This document shows positions 25,471 to 33,670 of a DNA stretch of 64,000 nucleotides, piece by piece. The translations under genes and the position numbers were made by a program. The notes under the pieces are model-generated. The model saw only the letters and a list, made by a program, of their open reading frames with translations, did not search any database and was not told where the DNA came from. Source of the stretch: JAWKWH01 sp963669455. Its GTDB lineage: Bacteria; Pseudomonadota; Alphaproteobacteria; Rhizobiales; Rhizobiaceae. Within the stretch, counting starts at the first letter, position 1. Each line of letters starts with the position of its first letter. The stretch lies in contig OY770026.1 of the NCBI GenBank assembly GCA_963669455.1, positions 1,178,001-1,242,000 on the forward strand, written 5' to 3'.

Positions 25471-25488
25471 GTGTGGATTATAATACAC
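25471..25488 (-). promoter_or_regulatory. hicAB promoter/operator
   Basis: GTGT-GG-ATTATAAT-ACAC is a near-symmetric site 12 bases upstream of hicA. Read on the minus strand it contains a consensus TATAAT -10 (25482 to 25477); no convincing -35 was found at the right spacing. Autorepression by HicB's ribbon-helix-helix domain is the expected use. Confidence 0.55.
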
Positions 25489-25526
25489 ATCAATGAACGA
25501 AATTTCAAGCAAAAGCAGATGACCCC

Positions 25527-26813
25527 ATGAAACTCCTGCGCGATTCAGAGCTGATCTACGGGCGGTTGATGGAAATCTCCGAGCCGCATCTGATCAAGCG
25601 CTACAACAAGGCGTTAAAAGCGTTTGGGCTGAAGCCGACAAAACTGACATCGTTCGAGATCGACCGCACCGGGTTTTCGCCGCAGATTGCCGAGGAGAAG
25701 AAGGATTATCTCTATCTCGACCCGAACGAGGTCAACCGGCGCTTTATCATTTTGTCGCCGGGGCAGATAAACCTGCCGGTGGTGCATACGGCATTTTCCA
25801 ACACGTCGCAGCTGATGTATGAGTTTTTGTCGCGCAATGGGCGGGCCATCAATGCGGCGACGATCAAGGACGTGATCTATGGCGAGATCGACGATTCGGT
25901 CTCGCAGGTCGGCAATATCGAGGATCTTTTGTCGATAGAACAGGTCGAGTTCAAGGTGCTTTCCGCTGAAGATGTGCTCGGTAAGGCAACGGAACTTCGA
26001 ACGCTTGCCGACCGGCTGAAAAGCGAGCCCGATGCCTGGCGCGATGACGAGCTTTTATGCCGTATGGTCGATCTGGCCAAGGTGACCGGTGACATTCGCG
26101 AAAATGCACTGGTGCCGGACCAGACCGTGTTTCGGCACAGCGCCTATTGGACCAGTCATTTCGGCGGGCTTTACATCTTTATCGATGCCGACATGACGAC
26201 GGTCATCAGCGATCCCGATGCGCCGGGTTTCAGGCGTTCGCGGCCATGGCAGGTGAGCTATCTGTCGATCAAGGATCCGGTGCGCGTGTTTGACTTTCTG
26301 TCATCGACGGGGCGGCTTGACCTGCCACGGGCGTCATGGGTGGAGACGTCGGGGTTTCTGGAACACCGGGCCGAAATGGCGATCCGGGCGCTGATCCATA
26401 TGAGCGAGCCGGAACGCGATCTGAATGAAATCGATCAGGTTTGGGTGCAGACCTGGATCCACAAACATGCCGATCTGATCAACCGGGACGGGGTGTTTCC
26501 GTTTTTAAACGGGGCAAAACGCGAAATCGCACAATATGGCCGGTTCGATGTGGAGACCGTAAGTGCAGACCGGCGGTTTCAGGTGGTGCGCGCCAAACCG
26601 GGCCATCCGGATGCCTGGTTGACCAACCGCCTGATCTCCGATTTCGTTCCGCTGGACTTCGTTTCGCGCTACGTGTTCAACAAGCAGAGGTTTTTCGCCG
26701 ACTATGAGGCGTATGCGCCGGTTTGGCGCGCCCATGTTGTGAAGACGCTCAAGAATACATATCTAAAAGACAAAGCTTCTCTGCGCGAGCGGCTTTATGG
26801 CTTGACCGATTAA
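25527..26813 (+). CDS. DUF6638-like protein, fourth gene of the module
   Basis: 428 residues, predicted soluble. Features resembling the DUF6638 family as I remember it: 'ELIYGRLMEISEPHLIKRYNKALKAF', 'IDRTGFSPQIAEE', 'NRRFIILSPGQINLPVVHTAFS', and 'YWTSHFGGLYIFIDADM'. The function is unknown. The ATG at 25527 has a poor ribosome site. It lies 760 bases after the ATPase gene because hicAB sits between them on the other strand; its stop is only 15 bases before the next gene, so those two are co-transcribed. Confidence 0.75.
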   Translation: MKLLRDSELIYGRLMEISEPHLIKRYNKALKAFGLKPTKLTSFEIDRTGFSPQIAEEKKDYLYLDPNEVNRRFIILSPGQINLPVVHTAFSNTSQLMYEFLSRNGRAINAATIKDVIYGEIDDSVSQVGNIEDLLSIEQVEFKVLSAEDVLGKATELRTLADRLKSEPDAWRDDELLCRMVDLAKVTGDIRENALVPDQTVFRHSAYWTSHFGGLYIFIDADMTTVISDPDAPGFRRSRPWQVSYLSIKDPVRVFDFLSSTGRLDLPRASWVETSGFLEHRAEMAIRALIHMSEPERDLNEIDQVWVQTWIHKHADLINRDGVFPFLNGAKREIAQYGRFDVETVSADRRFQVVRAKPGHPDAWLTNRLISDFVPLDFVSRYVFNKQRFFADYEAYAPVWRAHVVKTLKNTYLKDKASLRERLYGLTD

Positions 26814-26828
26814 CCGGAGATTATTTTG

Positions 26829-27983
26829 ATGCTTGATCCGATCATCAGCTTTTTTACCTGGATATTCCAGTTGATCGGCAAGGGCATCGGTATCGTGATC
26901 GCGTGGATCCTGTGGCCGTTTCTTCTGGCCGCACAATGGTACCGCCGCCGCGGAATAATCCTCAAGGCGATTGTCGGCGTGTTGCTTTTGGCTCTGGTCG
27001 GGCTTTATGGCTACTTTTTCTGGCAAAGCCAGGCATGGACCAATTTCGATCCCGGCTATGCTTCGGCCTATAGCCGTGAAGGGCAATCGGCATCGGCGGG
27101 CGAGGCGATTATTTCCGCCGCCGCGGCAACCGGGTCTTCCAGCTCCTCAACCGGCGAAGGCGACATAAAATCATGTGCTCCATCGGCGATAACTGCCGTC
27201 ACGGCCGATCTGATTGACTTCAATGTCAATCAAAACGCGTGGCTGTCCTCGATGCTGCTCTATAAATTGGGTTTATTCGGGGTGCGATGGGACGCGACGC
27301 CGTTTTTTGACAACAAGGCCAACTTCCAAAGGGGTGTGCACCAGGCGGTTCGCCGTACGGCAATCGAGCTTGTTGACAGGCTTGGACGTATTCGCGGTTC
27401 ATCGCAAATCGATCCGAGATTGCAAAAGGCGCGCGGCAGCCTGCAATTTGATGAATCCACCTGGTATATTGGCTTTAATCCGCCCGGGCCGAAAACACCT
27501 TCGCCGAGCTTTTACCGGACCGGCCTTGAGGAATTGCGCGCCTACAACAGGAAACTCGCGGCCTGTGATGCGACGTTTGATGCGCGCGCCGACAATCTCG
27601 TTCAATTCCTTGACCGGATTGTCAGCGATATTGGCTCGACGTCTGATATCTTGCGCGAACGGTCCGAAAGCCATAATGGCGGCTGGTTCGACATGCGCGC
27701 CGATGACCGCTTCTGGTTTTCCTATGGGCAGCTATATGGATATTACGGGATCATTGCCGCCACCCGGGCCGACTTCAATGACGTGATTACCTCGCGCGGC
27801 CTGGTACCGCTGTGGGATAGGCTGGAAGATCAGTTTCGCGCGGCGCTGGAAGTACAGCCTTTCATTATTTCCAATGGCCGCGAAGATGGCTGGGTGATGC
27901 CCACCCATCTGGCAACTATGGGTTTTTATGTGTTGCGTATCCGCACAAATATGGTCGAAGTCCGTTCCGTCCTTGATCGCTAG
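26829..27983 (+). CDS. DUF2333-like membrane protein, fifth gene of the module
   Basis: 384 residues. The N-terminus has a long hydrophobic stretch (about 5-35), a basic turn 'WYRRRGIILK', and a second membrane segment (about 45-65), then a soluble part of some 310 residues with 'DLIDFNVNQNAWLSSMLLYKLG', 'VRRTAIELVDRLGRIRG' and 'RADDRFWFSYGQLYGYYGI'. These match my memory of DUF2333. It probably anchors the module to the inner membrane, with the large domain outside the cytoplasm if two segments are crossed. GGAG precedes the ATG at 26829. Confidence 0.8.
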   Translation: MLDPIISFFTWIFQLIGKGIGIVIAWILWPFLLAAQWYRRRGIILKAIVGVLLLALVGLYGYFFWQSQAWTNFDPGYASAYSREGQSASAGEAIISAAAATGSSSSSTGEGDIKSCAPSAITAVTADLIDFNVNQNAWLSSMLLYKLGLFGVRWDATPFFDNKANFQRGVHQAVRRTAIELVDRLGRIRGSSQIDPRLQKARGSLQFDESTWYIGFNPPGPKTPSPSFYRTGLEELRAYNRKLAACDATFDARADNLVQFLDRIVSDIGSTSDILRERSESHNGGWFDMRADDRFWFSYGQLYGYYGIIAATRADFNDVITSRGLVPLWDRLEDQFRAALEVQPFIISNGREDGWVMPTHLATMGFYVLRIRTNMVEVRSVLDR

Positions 27984-28107
27984 AACCCAACGATTTTGCA
28001 GTGTTTTGTTGCATTGCTTCAAACAGTAATCATTCCGACCAATTGTCTACAACTAAAGATTGAATAAATTGGTCATTGACCTATCACAAATACAATCTAT
28101 GGTTTAG

Positions 28108-28250
28108 TAGCGAATCACATATATATTCGCTTTAACGAGATACAGGTCGTTAGGGATTCAACCCCCCGCTTTAGTTCCCGGCACCTGTGTAAACCGCATG
28201 AGGCGGTCTGGAAGCCCGGACCAAAACGCCCGATCCGGGCTTCCTTTGCT
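28108..28250 (+). ncRNA. candidate structured small RNA upstream of the trp leader
   Basis: Four successive possible stems lie in 140 bases: GCGAAT/ATTCGC (28110-28115, 28125-28130), ACAGGT/ACCTGT (28142-28147, 28183-28188), ACCGC/GCGGT (28193-28207) and an 11-base-pair stem GGAAGCCCGGA/TCCGGGCTTCC (28210-28220, 28234-28244) followed by TTT. Upstream, TTGACC (28076-28081) and TATGGT (28098-28103) are 16 bases apart, a passable promoter. No open frame of note is inside. It could be an independent small RNA ending before the trp promoter. No known family was matched. Confidence 0.45.
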
Positions 28251-28321
28251 TGCGGTTCTGTCAAATAACATTTTAAACTTCGATGGTTGCGAAACCGCTT
28301 CACTGACGCTATCAAGGCGGC

Positions 28322-28363
28322 ATGATCAATTTGGTGAACGCAATTTCCTGGTGGTGCTGCTGA
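28322..28363 (+). CDS. trpL: trp leader peptide
   Basis: A 13-codon frame, MINLVNAISWWCC, with tandem Trp codons at 28349-28354, preceded by AAGGCGGC as ribosome site. When charged tRNA-Trp is scarce the ribosome stalls at the Trp codons and the downstream terminator is not formed. Position 112 bases before trpE(G) and the terminator downstream make this a classical attenuator. In Sinorhizobium meliloti the equivalent peptide and attenuated RNA also act in trans. Confidence 0.9.
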   Translation: MINLVNAISWWCC

Positions 28364-28403
28364 CAAGCGGCCGCTGAATTTTGCGTTTACTCAAGCAGTT
28401 AAG

Positions 28404-28433
28404 GCCGCAACGGATTTTCCGGGCGGCTTTTTT
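28404..28433 (+). terminator. trp attenuator terminator
   Basis: GCCGC-AA-CGGA, a short loop, TCCG-G-GCGGC, then six T (28428-28433). The alternative partner of GGCCGC (28403-28408) is GCGGCC (28367-28372), just after the leader stop, which gives the antiterminator. Confidence 0.88.
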
Positions 28434-28474
28434 GTTGCCCGGATTCTGGATGCGGCGAATACGGAGCAAGACCG

Positions 28475-30652
28475 ATGAGCCCCACGACCAAGCGCGAGAT
28501 GGTAAGCCGCTATGAGAGTGAAGGCGGTGTTACGATTACCCGTCAACGCAGCGAAACCACCTATGTGGATGCGATTGAGACCTATCTAGATTTGCTCGAT
28601 AGCCGGCGTGGCGCCGTATTGTCTTCAAACTATGAATATCCCGGCCGGTATACCCGTTGGGATACCGCAATCGTCGATCCACCGCTGGTGATTTCCAGCA
28701 AAGGGCGATCGATGGTGGTTAGCGCGCTTAACAAGCGGGGCGAAGCGATGCTGCCCGCGATCACAAAGGCTGTCGAAAATGTTGCTGATGCTGAAATTAC
28801 CGGGCGGGGCCATACCAATATCGATTTGGTGATTGCCGAACCCGGTCGGGTCTTTGCCGAGGAGGAGCGGTCACGTGTTCCATCGGTGTTCAGTGTGTTG
28901 CGGGCGATCGTCGAACTGTTCAAGTCGGACGAGGATGCAAATCTCGGCCTTTTTGGCGCCTTTGGTTATGATCTTGCCTTTCAGTTTGACACGGTGGACT
29001 GTCGGCTGGAGCGCCCCGAAAGCCAGCGCGATATGGTGATGTATCTGCCCGATGAGATACTGGTCGTCGATCATCACTCGGCAAAGGCATGGAAGGATCG
29101 CTACGATTTTTTTGGCGATGGCTGGACCACCGAAGGCCTGGAGCGGGGCGGCCGGGACTGCGCGTTTGAGAAATCGGGCACGGTTCCACCGCGTGCCGAC
29201 CACGAGCCTGGTGAATATGCCAAGCTGGTGGAGAAGGCCAAAAAGAGCTTTTTGCGCGGTGATCTGTTTGAGGTTGTTCCAGGGCAGATGTTTTATGAAC
29301 GCTGCGAAAACCCGCCTTCCGCCATCGCGCGCAAGCTCAAGACGATCAACCCGTCGCCCTATTCGTTCTTTATCAATCTCGGCGACAATGAATATCTGAT
29401 CGGTGCTTCGCCGGAGATGTTTGTCCGGGTTAATGGCAGGCGCATTGAAACCTGCCCGATCTCCGGAACAATCCGGCGCGGCGATGATGCGATCTCGGAT
29501 TCAGAACAGATTTTGAAACTGCTCAATTCGAAAAAGGACGAGTCGGAGCTTACCATGTGCTCGGATGTTGACCGGAACGATAAGAGCCGCGTTTGCGAGC
29601 CGGGTAGCGTGCGCGTGATCGGCCGCCGGCAGATCGAGATGTATTCGCGGTTGATCCACACTGTCGATCATATCGAAGGCCGGTTGCGCGAGGATATGGA
29701 TGCATTTGACGGATTTTTGAGCCACGCCTGGGCGGTGACTGTCACCGGTGCGCCAAAGCTTTGGGCGATGCGCTTTATCGAGGAAAATGAAAAAAGCCCG
29801 CGCGCATGGTATGGCGGGGCGATCGGCATGGTGCACTTCAACGGCGACATGAACACAGGCCTGACGCTTAGAACAATTCGCATCAAGGACGGGATTGCCG
29901 AGGTGCGCGCCGGGGCGACGCTGCTGTTTGATTCCGACCCTGAAGAGGAAGAAGCAGAGACCGAACTAAAGGCTTCCGCCATGCTGTCGGCTATTCGCGA
30001 TGCGCACAAACCCAATGACGTGAGCACTGAGCGCTCCTCGTCGCAGGTGGGCGGTGGACGCAGAATATTGCTGGTCGACCATGAGGATTCGTTCGTCCAC
30101 ACATTGGCGAATTATTTTCGCCAGACGGGTGCAAATGTCACCACGGTTCGCTCACCGGTGCTTGATGACGTGTTCGACCGGATCGACCCCGATCTGGTCG
30201 TTTTGTCGCCAGGACCGGGCACGCCGGCCGATTTTGATTGTACGGCGACCATCAAGCGCGCACGCGGTCGCGGTCTGCCCATATTTGGCGTTTGTCTTGG
30301 TTTGCAGGCGATCGCGGAAGCCTATGGCGGCGAGTTGCGCCATCTTCGCCTGCCGGTTCACGGTAAACCCTCCCGGATCAGGGTTTCAGAACCGGGCTTG
30401 GTGTTTTCGGGCCTTGGACATGCGATTACCGTCGGGCGCTATCATTCGATCTTTGCCGACCCGGCAACCCTTCCAGCCGATTTTAAGATTACGGCGGAGA
30501 CAGATGATGGCATTGTCATGGCAATCGAGCACAAGGATCAGCCCGTCGCGGCGGTCCAGTTTCATCCCGAATCGATTATGACGCTCGGGCAAAATGCCGG
30601 CATGCGGATGATCGAAAATGTCGTTGCCCATCTGGGCCGCAGCAAGCACTAG
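28475..30652 (+). CDS. trpE(G): anthranilate synthase, fused TrpE-TrpG
   Basis: 725 residues. The N-terminal TrpE part (about 1-510) has 'SSNYEYPGRYTRWD', 'GDLFEVVPGQMFYERCENPPSAI', 'SPYSFFINLGDNEYLIGASPEMF' and 'CPISGTIRRGDDA'; the C-terminal class I glutamine amidotransferase (from about 527, 'RRILLVDHEDSFVHTLANYF') has nucleophile Cys607 in 'GVCLGLQAIAEAYGG' and 'VQFHPESIMT'. It makes anthranilate from chorismate and glutamine. The fusion is characteristic of Rhizobiales and relatives. Regulated by the attenuator above and probably by Trp feedback. The other trp genes are not in this window. Confidence 0.97.
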   Translation: MSPTTKREMVSRYESEGGVTITRQRSETTYVDAIETYLDLLDSRRGAVLSSNYEYPGRYTRWDTAIVDPPLVISSKGRSMVVSALNKRGEAMLPAITKAVENVADAEITGRGHTNIDLVIAEPGRVFAEEERSRVPSVFSVLRAIVELFKSDEDANLGLFGAFGYDLAFQFDTVDCRLERPESQRDMVMYLPDEILVVDHHSAKAWKDRYDFFGDGWTTEGLERGGRDCAFEKSGTVPPRADHEPGEYAKLVEKAKKSFLRGDLFEVVPGQMFYERCENPPSAIARKLKTINPSPYSFFINLGDNEYLIGASPEMFVRVNGRRIETCPISGTIRRGDDAISDSEQILKLLNSKKDESELTMCSDVDRNDKSRVCEPGSVRVIGRRQIEMYSRLIHTVDHIEGRLREDMDAFDGFLSHAWAVTVTGAPKLWAMRFIEENEKSPRAWYGGAIGMVHFNGDMNTGLTLRTIRIKDGIAEVRAGATLLFDSDPEEEEAETELKASAMLSAIRDAHKPNDVSTERSSSQVGGGRRILLVDHEDSFVHTLANYFRQTGANVTTVRSPVLDDVFDRIDPDLVVLSPGPGTPADFDCTATIKRARGRGLPIFGVCLGLQAIAEAYGGELRHLRLPVHGKPSRIRVSEPGLVFSGLGHAITVGRYHSIFADPATLPADFKITAETDDGIVMAIEHKDQPVAAVQFHPESIMTLGQNAGMRMIENVVAHLGRSKH

Positions 30653-30746
30653 GGGGATCCAGCGAACGTCATCCATGCCTGTTGCCCATACCGTCCAATT
30701 CCTATGGCGCTTGCGCAGCGGGGCGCGCCGATGTAAAACTGTTGCC

Positions 30747-30845
30747 ATGAACCGGTCCTGCACCCATTTTCGTGCCGTTTTCCCGCCGCTGCCTGATGCG
30801 CGGCTTCTTCTTCTCGGACTTATTCGCGGCTGCCGGGCTATCTGA
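30747..30845 (+). CDS. probable leucine leader peptide upstream of leuA
   Basis: A 32-codon frame ending 'DARLLLLGLIRGCRAI', with four consecutive Leu codons (CTT CTT CTT CTC) and a fifth two codons later. After it, GCCGGG/CCCGGC, GGCGG/CCGCC (30859-30863 and 30872-30876) and GGAGC/GCTCC can pair in competing ways, and CCGGT-ATG-ACCGG followed by CTTTATT could be a weak terminator. The arrangement is that of attenuation by leucine supply. No clear ribosome site precedes the ATG. The rest of the gap before leuA (30653-30983) holds nothing else. Confidence 0.5.
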   Translation: MNRSCTHFRAVFPPLPDARLLLLGLIRGCRAI

Positions 30846-30983
30846 AGGAGCACCCGGCGGTCGATTTGCCGCCTGATGGCACCGCTCCTCGCCATTGACC
30901 TGATACGACAAATCAAACACAAGGTACCCGCCCGTTTACCGGTATGACCGGCTTTATTCGGGGTGGCGCCGGAGAGATGCACG

Positions 30984-32705
30984 ATGAACGCACCGGAAAC
31001 GACGATTAAGCCCGCTGGCAAGCCCGCAGGAATGCCTGATGCTGCAACCAAATACCAACCTTACCCCCAGGTGGGTTTGCTGGACAGAACCTGGCCATCA
31101 AGCCAAATCACCCGACCGCCGATCTGGTGTTCGGTTGACCTTCGCGATGGTAATCAGGCGCTGATCGACCCGATGGGCCATGACCGAAAAGCCCGCATGT
31201 TCGCGCTTCTGGTCGATATGGGCTTCAAGGAGATCGAAGTCGGTTTCCCGTCGGCCTCACAAACGGATTTCGACTTTGCCCGCTGGTGTATCGAGGAAGG
31301 CAATGTGCCGTCTGACCTGTCCTTGCAGGTTTTGGTGCAGTGCCGCCCTGAATTGATCAAGCGAACCTTCGAAGCGCTTGAGGGGGCGAACCGTCCGATC
31401 GTCCATTTTTACAACTCCACAAGCGAATTACAGCGGCGCGTGGTGTTTGAAAAAGATGTGGCAGGCATCAAGGCGATAGCCACCGATGCCGCCAAAATGA
31501 TTGCCGACATGGCCGCCGATGCGGGCGGCGGTTTCCGGTTCCAGTATTCGCCTGAGAGTTTCACCGGTACGGAACTGGAGGTTTCGCTGGAGATTTGCGA
31601 TGCCGTGACTGAAATCATGCAGCCGACGCCCGACAACCGGCTGATTGTCAATCTGCCGGCGACGGTGGAAATGTCGACGCCGAATATCTATGCCGATCAG
31701 ATCGAGTGGATGTGCCGGCAATTGTCCAACCGCGAGAACCTGATCATTTCGCTGCATCCGCATAATGACCGGGGAACCGGTATCGCGGCGACCGAATTGG
31801 CGCTGATGGCTGGTGCCGACCGGGTGGAGGGCACCTTGTTCGGCAATGGTGAGCGTACCGGTAATGTCGATATCGTAACTTTGGCCTTGAATATGTACAC
31901 GCAAGGCATCGACCCGGTGCTGGACTGCTCCGACATTCCACGGATGAAATCGGTTTATGAATATTCCAACCAGCTGAAGATACCCGAGCGCCATCCTTAT
32001 GTCGGCGAACTGGTCTACACGGCGTTTTCCGGGTCGCATCAAGATGCGATCAACAAGGGTATGAAGGCTATCAAACAGGCCAATCATCCGCGCTGGGAAG
32101 TGCCCTATCTGCCGATTGACCCGCAGGATGTCGGCCGCTCCTATGAGGCGATCATCCGGATTAATTCACAAAGCGGCAAAGGCGGCATTGCCTATGTCCT
32201 GCAAGCGGATTACGGCCTCAACCTGCCGCGCAATATGCAGATCGAATTCAGCAGAGTAATCCAGAAAATCACCGATGCGGAAGGACAGGAATTGCCTGCC
32301 AAGCGCATCCACGAGGCGTTTTTGGAGACCTATGTGGACCAGCCGGATGGCCGGTTCAAATTCGCCGATCATCAAACCTTTTCCGATGGACCGCATCGGC
32401 GCAGGCTTGAAGCCACCATTGTCGACAACGGCAAGAAAGTCGTGATCGAGGGAACCGGAACGGGGCCGGTCGACGGGTTTGTCGATGCGCTCGCCCGCCA
32501 CACGGGGATTGATATTTCGGTGCTCGATTATTCCGAACATTCGATGCAACAGGGGTCGAATGCGGCTGCGATCTGCTACATGGAAGTGGAACATCCAGGC
32601 GGCAAGCTCTTTGGTGCGGGCATCAACACCAACATCGTTGCGGCATCTTTAGAGGCAGTGGTTTCGGCGGTGAACCGTATTTTGGCCACGGGCGCCAAGG
32701 CGTGA
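30984..32705 (+). CDS. leuA: 2-isopropylmalate synthase
   Basis: 573 residues, long-type LeuA that condenses 2-oxoisovalerate and acetyl-CoA in the first committed step of leucine synthesis. The TIM-barrel begins 'WCSVDLRDGNQALIDPMGHDRKARMFALL' with the metal-binding Asp, and 'ISLHPHNDRGTGIAATELALMAGADRVEGTLFGNGERTGNVD' carries the His pair and loop. The C-terminal allosteric domain (about 440-573) binds leucine. GGAGAG eight bases before the ATG at 30984 supports this start. The stop overlaps the next gene's GTG. Confidence 0.96.
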   Translation: MNAPETTIKPAGKPAGMPDAATKYQPYPQVGLLDRTWPSSQITRPPIWCSVDLRDGNQALIDPMGHDRKARMFALLVDMGFKEIEVGFPSASQTDFDFARWCIEEGNVPSDLSLQVLVQCRPELIKRTFEALEGANRPIVHFYNSTSELQRRVVFEKDVAGIKAIATDAAKMIADMAADAGGGFRFQYSPESFTGTELEVSLEICDAVTEIMQPTPDNRLIVNLPATVEMSTPNIYADQIEWMCRQLSNRENLIISLHPHNDRGTGIAATELALMAGADRVEGTLFGNGERTGNVDIVTLALNMYTQGIDPVLDCSDIPRMKSVYEYSNQLKIPERHPYVGELVYTAFSGSHQDAINKGMKAIKQANHPRWEVPYLPIDPQDVGRSYEAIIRINSQSGKGGIAYVLQADYGLNLPRNMQIEFSRVIQKITDAEGQELPAKRIHEAFLETYVDQPDGRFKFADHQTFSDGPHRRRLEATIVDNGKKVVIEGTGTGPVDGFVDALARHTGIDISVLDYSEHSMQQGSNAAAICYMEVEHPGGKLFGAGINTNIVAASLEAVVSAVNRILATGAKA

Positions 32706-33466
32706 GTGCTGACAGGCTATACGCGGCTGAGAGTGGCAATGATGGCCCGGCCGTCATCTTCCTGCACGGTTTTGGCGACACGCATGAAACCTGGGCCAGA
32801 ATACAATCTATGCTGGCCAAGGAAGCGCGGACCATCGCATTCGACTTGCCGGGGCACGGACAATCGCTGGAATATCCCGATGCCGGGAATGTCAAAATCG
32901 CGGTGGCGGCGGTGCTGGCCGAGATAGCTGCAAGACAGGTTCAACCGGTGCATCTGGTTGGCCATTCGATGGGCGGTGCGGTGGCAGCGCTGGCAGCACT
33001 TGAGCAGCCGCAGGCGATTGCATCCATGACCTTGCTGGCGCCGGGTGGTTTCGGTTTTGAAATCAACCACAAGCTTTTGAAGCGCTACGCTCATGCCACC
33101 GATGCGGAGACGCTTGGTGCGGCTCTTGAGAACATGTATGGCTGGAACAATGCCATTTGTGAAAAAACCGTCCGGCGCCTTGCCGCCATGCGCAACAATC
33201 CCCGCCAGCGCGAGATGTTGCAAAAAATGGCCGGCGGATTGCACCGCGACGGGAGACAAGGTGTTATTCCGCGCGAGAGGCTTGAAGCGTTGACGATGCC
33301 GGTAAAGGTCTTGTGGGGTACCCAGGACCGGGTGCTTCCGACCCGTCAGGCGCATCGTCTTCCGGCAATGTTTGCAACGCATATTTTTGAAGATACCGGC
33401 CATATGCTGCCGGCGGAAATCCCCGATGCGGTCGTGCAGCTGATCCGGCAAAATCTTCGCTCGTGA
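32702..33466 (+). CDS. alpha/beta-hydrolase fold enzyme
   Basis: 254 residues, complete hydrolase: oxyanion 'VIFLHGFGDTHETW', nucleophile Ser in 'VHLVGHSMGGAVAAL', acidic residue in 'VLWGTQDRVLPT', catalytic His in 'FEDTGHMLPAEIP'. The pattern is close to the acyltransferase component of acetoin dehydrogenase and to meta-cleavage hydrolases, but the substrate cannot be set. The GTG start overlaps the leuA stop (GTGA), so it is translated from the leuA message; the link to leucine synthesis is unexplained. Confidence 0.88.
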   Translation: MSADRLYAAESGNDGPAVIFLHGFGDTHETWARIQSMLAKEARTIAFDLPGHGQSLEYPDAGNVKIAVAAVLAEIAARQVQPVHLVGHSMGGAVAALAALEQPQAIASMTLLAPGGFGFEINHKLLKRYAHATDAETLGAALENMYGWNNAICEKTVRRLAAMRNNPRQREMLQKMAGGLHRDGRQGVIPRERLEALTMPVKVLWGTQDRVLPTRQAHRLPAMFATHIFEDTGHMLPAEIPDAVVQLIRQNLRS

Positions 33467-33670
33467 CAGGCGCTACAAATGGCCGCTAGAAAATGCCTGG
33501 GTTTTCGAGCTTTGCGGTTTGGCGCAATGCGTGATTGTCACCCGGATGCTCTAACTTTCGACCAGCGGCATTTTAACCCTGCCACCCAAGAAATGCCGGA
33601 ATTGGTGCAAATACATCCAGGCTATGGTAATAAACTGTTTACTATGGTTTTTTTGTAGAGTTAGCGTTCT

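Noticed and set aside
30653..30746. Start of a longer leader frame from 30618
   Set aside because: That part overlaps the end of trpE(G), so the ATG at 30747 is the plausible start.
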